Below are positions 61,577 to 64,000 of a DNA stretch of 64,000 nt, in pieces. A program made the translations under genes and the position numbers. The first letter of the stretch is position 1; each line of letters begins with the position of its first letter. The DNA is from Lepidurus packardi (Eukaryota; Arthropoda; Branchiopoda; Notostraca; Triopsidae), in the NCBI GenBank assembly GCA_023053545.1, contig JAKZAN010000002.1:7622790-7686789 (forward strand), given 5' to 3'. The notes below the pieces were generated by a model that worked only from the letters and a program-made list of their open reading frames with translations, made no database searches and was not told where the DNA came from.

Positions 61577-64000
61577 ATGCAGGTGAACGAGAGCAACGCT
61601 TCGACCACTGCAAAGACGCCGCAATGGCCTCCTGAACCGGATTGGAGTTACTTAATTGCTGGAATACTGTTTGCAGTGGCCGGTACCGTAGGGAACGTCT
61701 TGGTGTGTTTGGCTGTGTGCTTGGAACGACGTTTGCAAACGGTCACCAATTGGTTCTTGGTGTCATTAGCCTTGGCGGATTTGCTCGTGTCCACTGTGGT
61801 TATGCCTTTCGGTGCCGCAGCCGGTTTCCTCGGTAAGACACTAACATCCATCCCAAAAACCGTGGGAAAAAAGCCTTCATTCAGGAACCTGTTCTCCCAC
61901 CCCCCATTCCATTCTATTTAGCCCTCAAACTTTTTGGATCTGTCGGAATGGGTTCTGTTTTACTCAACGTGTTCCAAGTGCGAACTGGGAAAAGGCTGTA
62001 AGTATCGGCCAACTCCGTAGCTCGAGTTCCAGCTGGCAGCAAGCCCACGGGATTGCGAAGCGATGTTTCATGTGTCCGAGTCCGGATCCGTTGTCTTGGA
62101 GCAAAAGACATTTCAATTTGGCGACCAAGTGGGCCGGTACAAAGATCCCTAATTCCTAACTGGCCTTGACGGCTAGATCTAAGCCGAACTCTGCCTATTG
62201 TCAGGACTCTGTCCAACCAACTTTCAGTGATACCAATTACAATTCACTTATTCAGATTCTCCAGAGGCTTCCAGACATACTGACCATACATTCTCTCCTT
62301 TTACAAAGATAAAACTATAATTAATAAAGAAAGTCTACTTAAAACATTACGTTATTTGGGATACATTATGTAAGATACATTATTCAGCTATTATTATTCA
62401 TTATACATTTATTCATTATACGTTATTCAGCTTGAGGCCCCAAAACCAAAGCAGTTCAAATAGTTTTCATTACACGTTTAACTAAATACTTAATATAGCA
62501 AATTCGATTATAAATAAATAACATTCAATAACAGCCGTCAACATGAATACCTTTAGCAAGCAGTCTTAAAAGCACATCAAAGTCTTTTAGTGCAGGGACG
62601 AAAGTGCGTTTTACGATATTAGGCTATGCTAATTTTGAAATTGATGCTTTTGAAAACTCTTGCCTTTCTTTAAGCTATTAAAAAGGACTCAAAGACCAAC
62701 TTTGGATACTTTCAAGAAATGCTTAAAAGGCTCCCAAGTAGGTTAGCAGTATTTCAACACATTTTCTTTCTTTTTCTCCGGGAATGAATATGATTTCAAT
62801 CGTAAGGTATACAATCAGAAACCACTTCAACACATCATGCAAACGTTTTTCTTAAAAAAATATTCGTAATAATGTAGATCCTATATAAATAACAGTACGT
62901 GACAGGAAACACTAACAGAGCCAAAGCTGGCTATATCATATTCCAAAATCCATCGCGTGCAGCAGGTCCATTCTGACTGGGAACTACTTTGACTTTCTGG
63001 ATGACTAGGAACTCCTGCTTCGCACTCCTCCACTCGCCATAATTAAGGGCTCCATAACGCACAAAGACGAGAGCGACAACCTATTAGTCGGAGGGGCCAA
63101 TATAAATCTTTCCTCCTCGTCACCTGTCTGGACCAGTCCTCTTTCGCCTTCCGATCTATCCGGGTTACGACCTCATCGTTCGCTGTCACGCTTGTCTTTC
63201 TCCCTGCCTCTCCTTTTCCTTTACCTCCTTTTCCTCTCTGCTGTATTTACCATTTTGAAGGGAAGTATACAAAAAAGAACTCCCCGCGACTAAACAGCTT
63301 TGTTTTTCTCTTGGACCGAAAAAAAAACTAACAGGTTACTGGCCGCTGAGCCCCGGCTGGTGCATCGTATATTCCACCTGTGACGTCCTGGCTTGTTCTT
63401 CGTCCATTCTGCACCTGTGTTGCATCTCGCTCGGCCGGTACCTGGGGATTCGTTCTCCGCTCCGCGCTCGCCATACCGCCCACCGTAAACGCCTGGTTCT
63501 TCTAAAAGTAGTGCTTGTGTGGGCTTTAGCCATGCTGATTAGCTCGCCGCTCACGGTTCTCGGCTTGCTCGACACCAACAACATCATGTGGAACTCGCAG
63601 TGCGTCATCACACACCGGACCTACATGCTCTCAGCTTCACTAGCCGCTTTCTACCTCCCCATGCTCATCATGGTCCTTACCTATGCCCTCACCGTCCATT
63701 TACTGCGCCAAAAGGCCGCCAGGTGCTACCATGCCCCCACTTCTCTCCCCGGTTCCGCCCCGGTGGGTATCACTACGTACCGCCCAGTCCTCAGCAACAG
63801 TCGACGCTCATTGCGTCACCAGGGAACCCAAACACCCATCAGTATTGCCCGGGAAGTGCGCTGCATGACCATTCGGGCCGCCTTGCGAGGATGGAGTCAT
63901 CCGCCGTTACCGGGTGGTATAGCTACCATTCATACCACGCCCAAAATCCATACTTTAACGTCGCTACAGACGCCTAATCCTACCGACGACCAGCACCCCA
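61577..64000 (+). CDS. 5-hydroxytryptamine receptor 2-type GPCR (partial, runs off the window)
   Basis: This is a class A aminergic receptor, probably an arthropod 5-HT2. Exon 61577-61832 encodes a short N-terminus with N-glycosylation sites (NESNAS), TM1 ([12 protein letters not shown]) and TM2 ([10 protein letters not shown]). Exon 63335 onward starts [12 protein letters not shown] and covers TM3 with the amine-binding Asp ([20 protein letters not shown]), TM4 ([19 protein letters not shown]), ECL2 with QCVI, TM5 ([18 protein letters not shown]) and the start of a long intracellular loop 3, still open at 64000. Both exons join in phase. The usual DRY motif is GRY, as I recall for insect 5-HT2 receptors; Gq coupling would be expected. 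TM6-7 lie outside the window. A dopamine or octopamine receptor is less likely. Confidence 0.85.
61833..63334 (+). other. Intron of the 5-HT2-type receptor (1.5 kb)
   Basis: No exon was seen on either strand. It contains imperfect AT repeats around 62360-62440 (cattattcag, tattcattata). PSMD1 exons were searched for here by eye and not found. Confidence 0.55.

Overview
The window reads as nuclear DNA of an arthropod, probably a pancrustacean. The genes are intron-rich with many 50-120 base introns. The myosin VIIa product tracks insect crinkled almost residue for residue, and the serotonin receptor carries the GRY motif that I associate with arthropod 5-HT2 receptors. A secreted protein combining PAN repeats with an expansin-like domain is reminiscent of lineages rich in horizontally acquired carbohydrate-related genes (springtails, rotifers), but the species cannot be fixed from sequence alone. 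There is no operon structure, CRISPR array or bacterial feature.

Layout. Plus strand: unconventional myosin VIIa (1007-11826, complete except for about seven N-terminal residues), NDUFA2 of respiratory complex I (12360-12907), and the Wnt co-receptor RYK (16093-25993, with a 4.2 kb first intron). A convergent, gene-poor 5.5 kb gap follows. Minus strand: golgin-45/BLZF1 (37842-36292) and, 317 bases downstream, CCDC39 (35974-31480); then a two-exon secreted PAN/double-psi-barrel protein (41541-39928). From 41.5 to 45.9 kb lie a transposon-derived fragment, a duplicated exon-like repeat and a tRNA-like sequence. Triosephosphate isomerase (plus, 45912-46883) converges on a ClC-2-type chloride channel (minus, 52852-47298). 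Synaptobrevin (minus, 57557-54740) and the C-terminal third of the 26S proteasome subunit PSMD1/Rpn2 (minus, 61108-58040) follow. The window ends inside a 5-HT2-type serotonin receptor (plus, from 61577).

The genes are a mixed set of cell-biological, metabolic and neuronal genes, not a pathway cluster. The notable points are in their architecture: an apparent internal promoter in myosin VIIa giving a motor-less MyTH4-FERM tail; two near-identical 79-base synaptobrevin exons that cannot both be used without a frameshift; a synaptobrevin start codon split by an intron; a PSMD1 gene whose N-terminal two thirds are not in the window, with a receptor gene on the opposite strand where they would be expected; and two dispersed repeat families, one a TTAA-flanked MITE.

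All exon boundaries were read by eye from GT/AG sites and reading-frame continuity. Summed exon lengths are multiples of three for every complete gene. Homology statements rest on recognising protein families from memory, not on a search.
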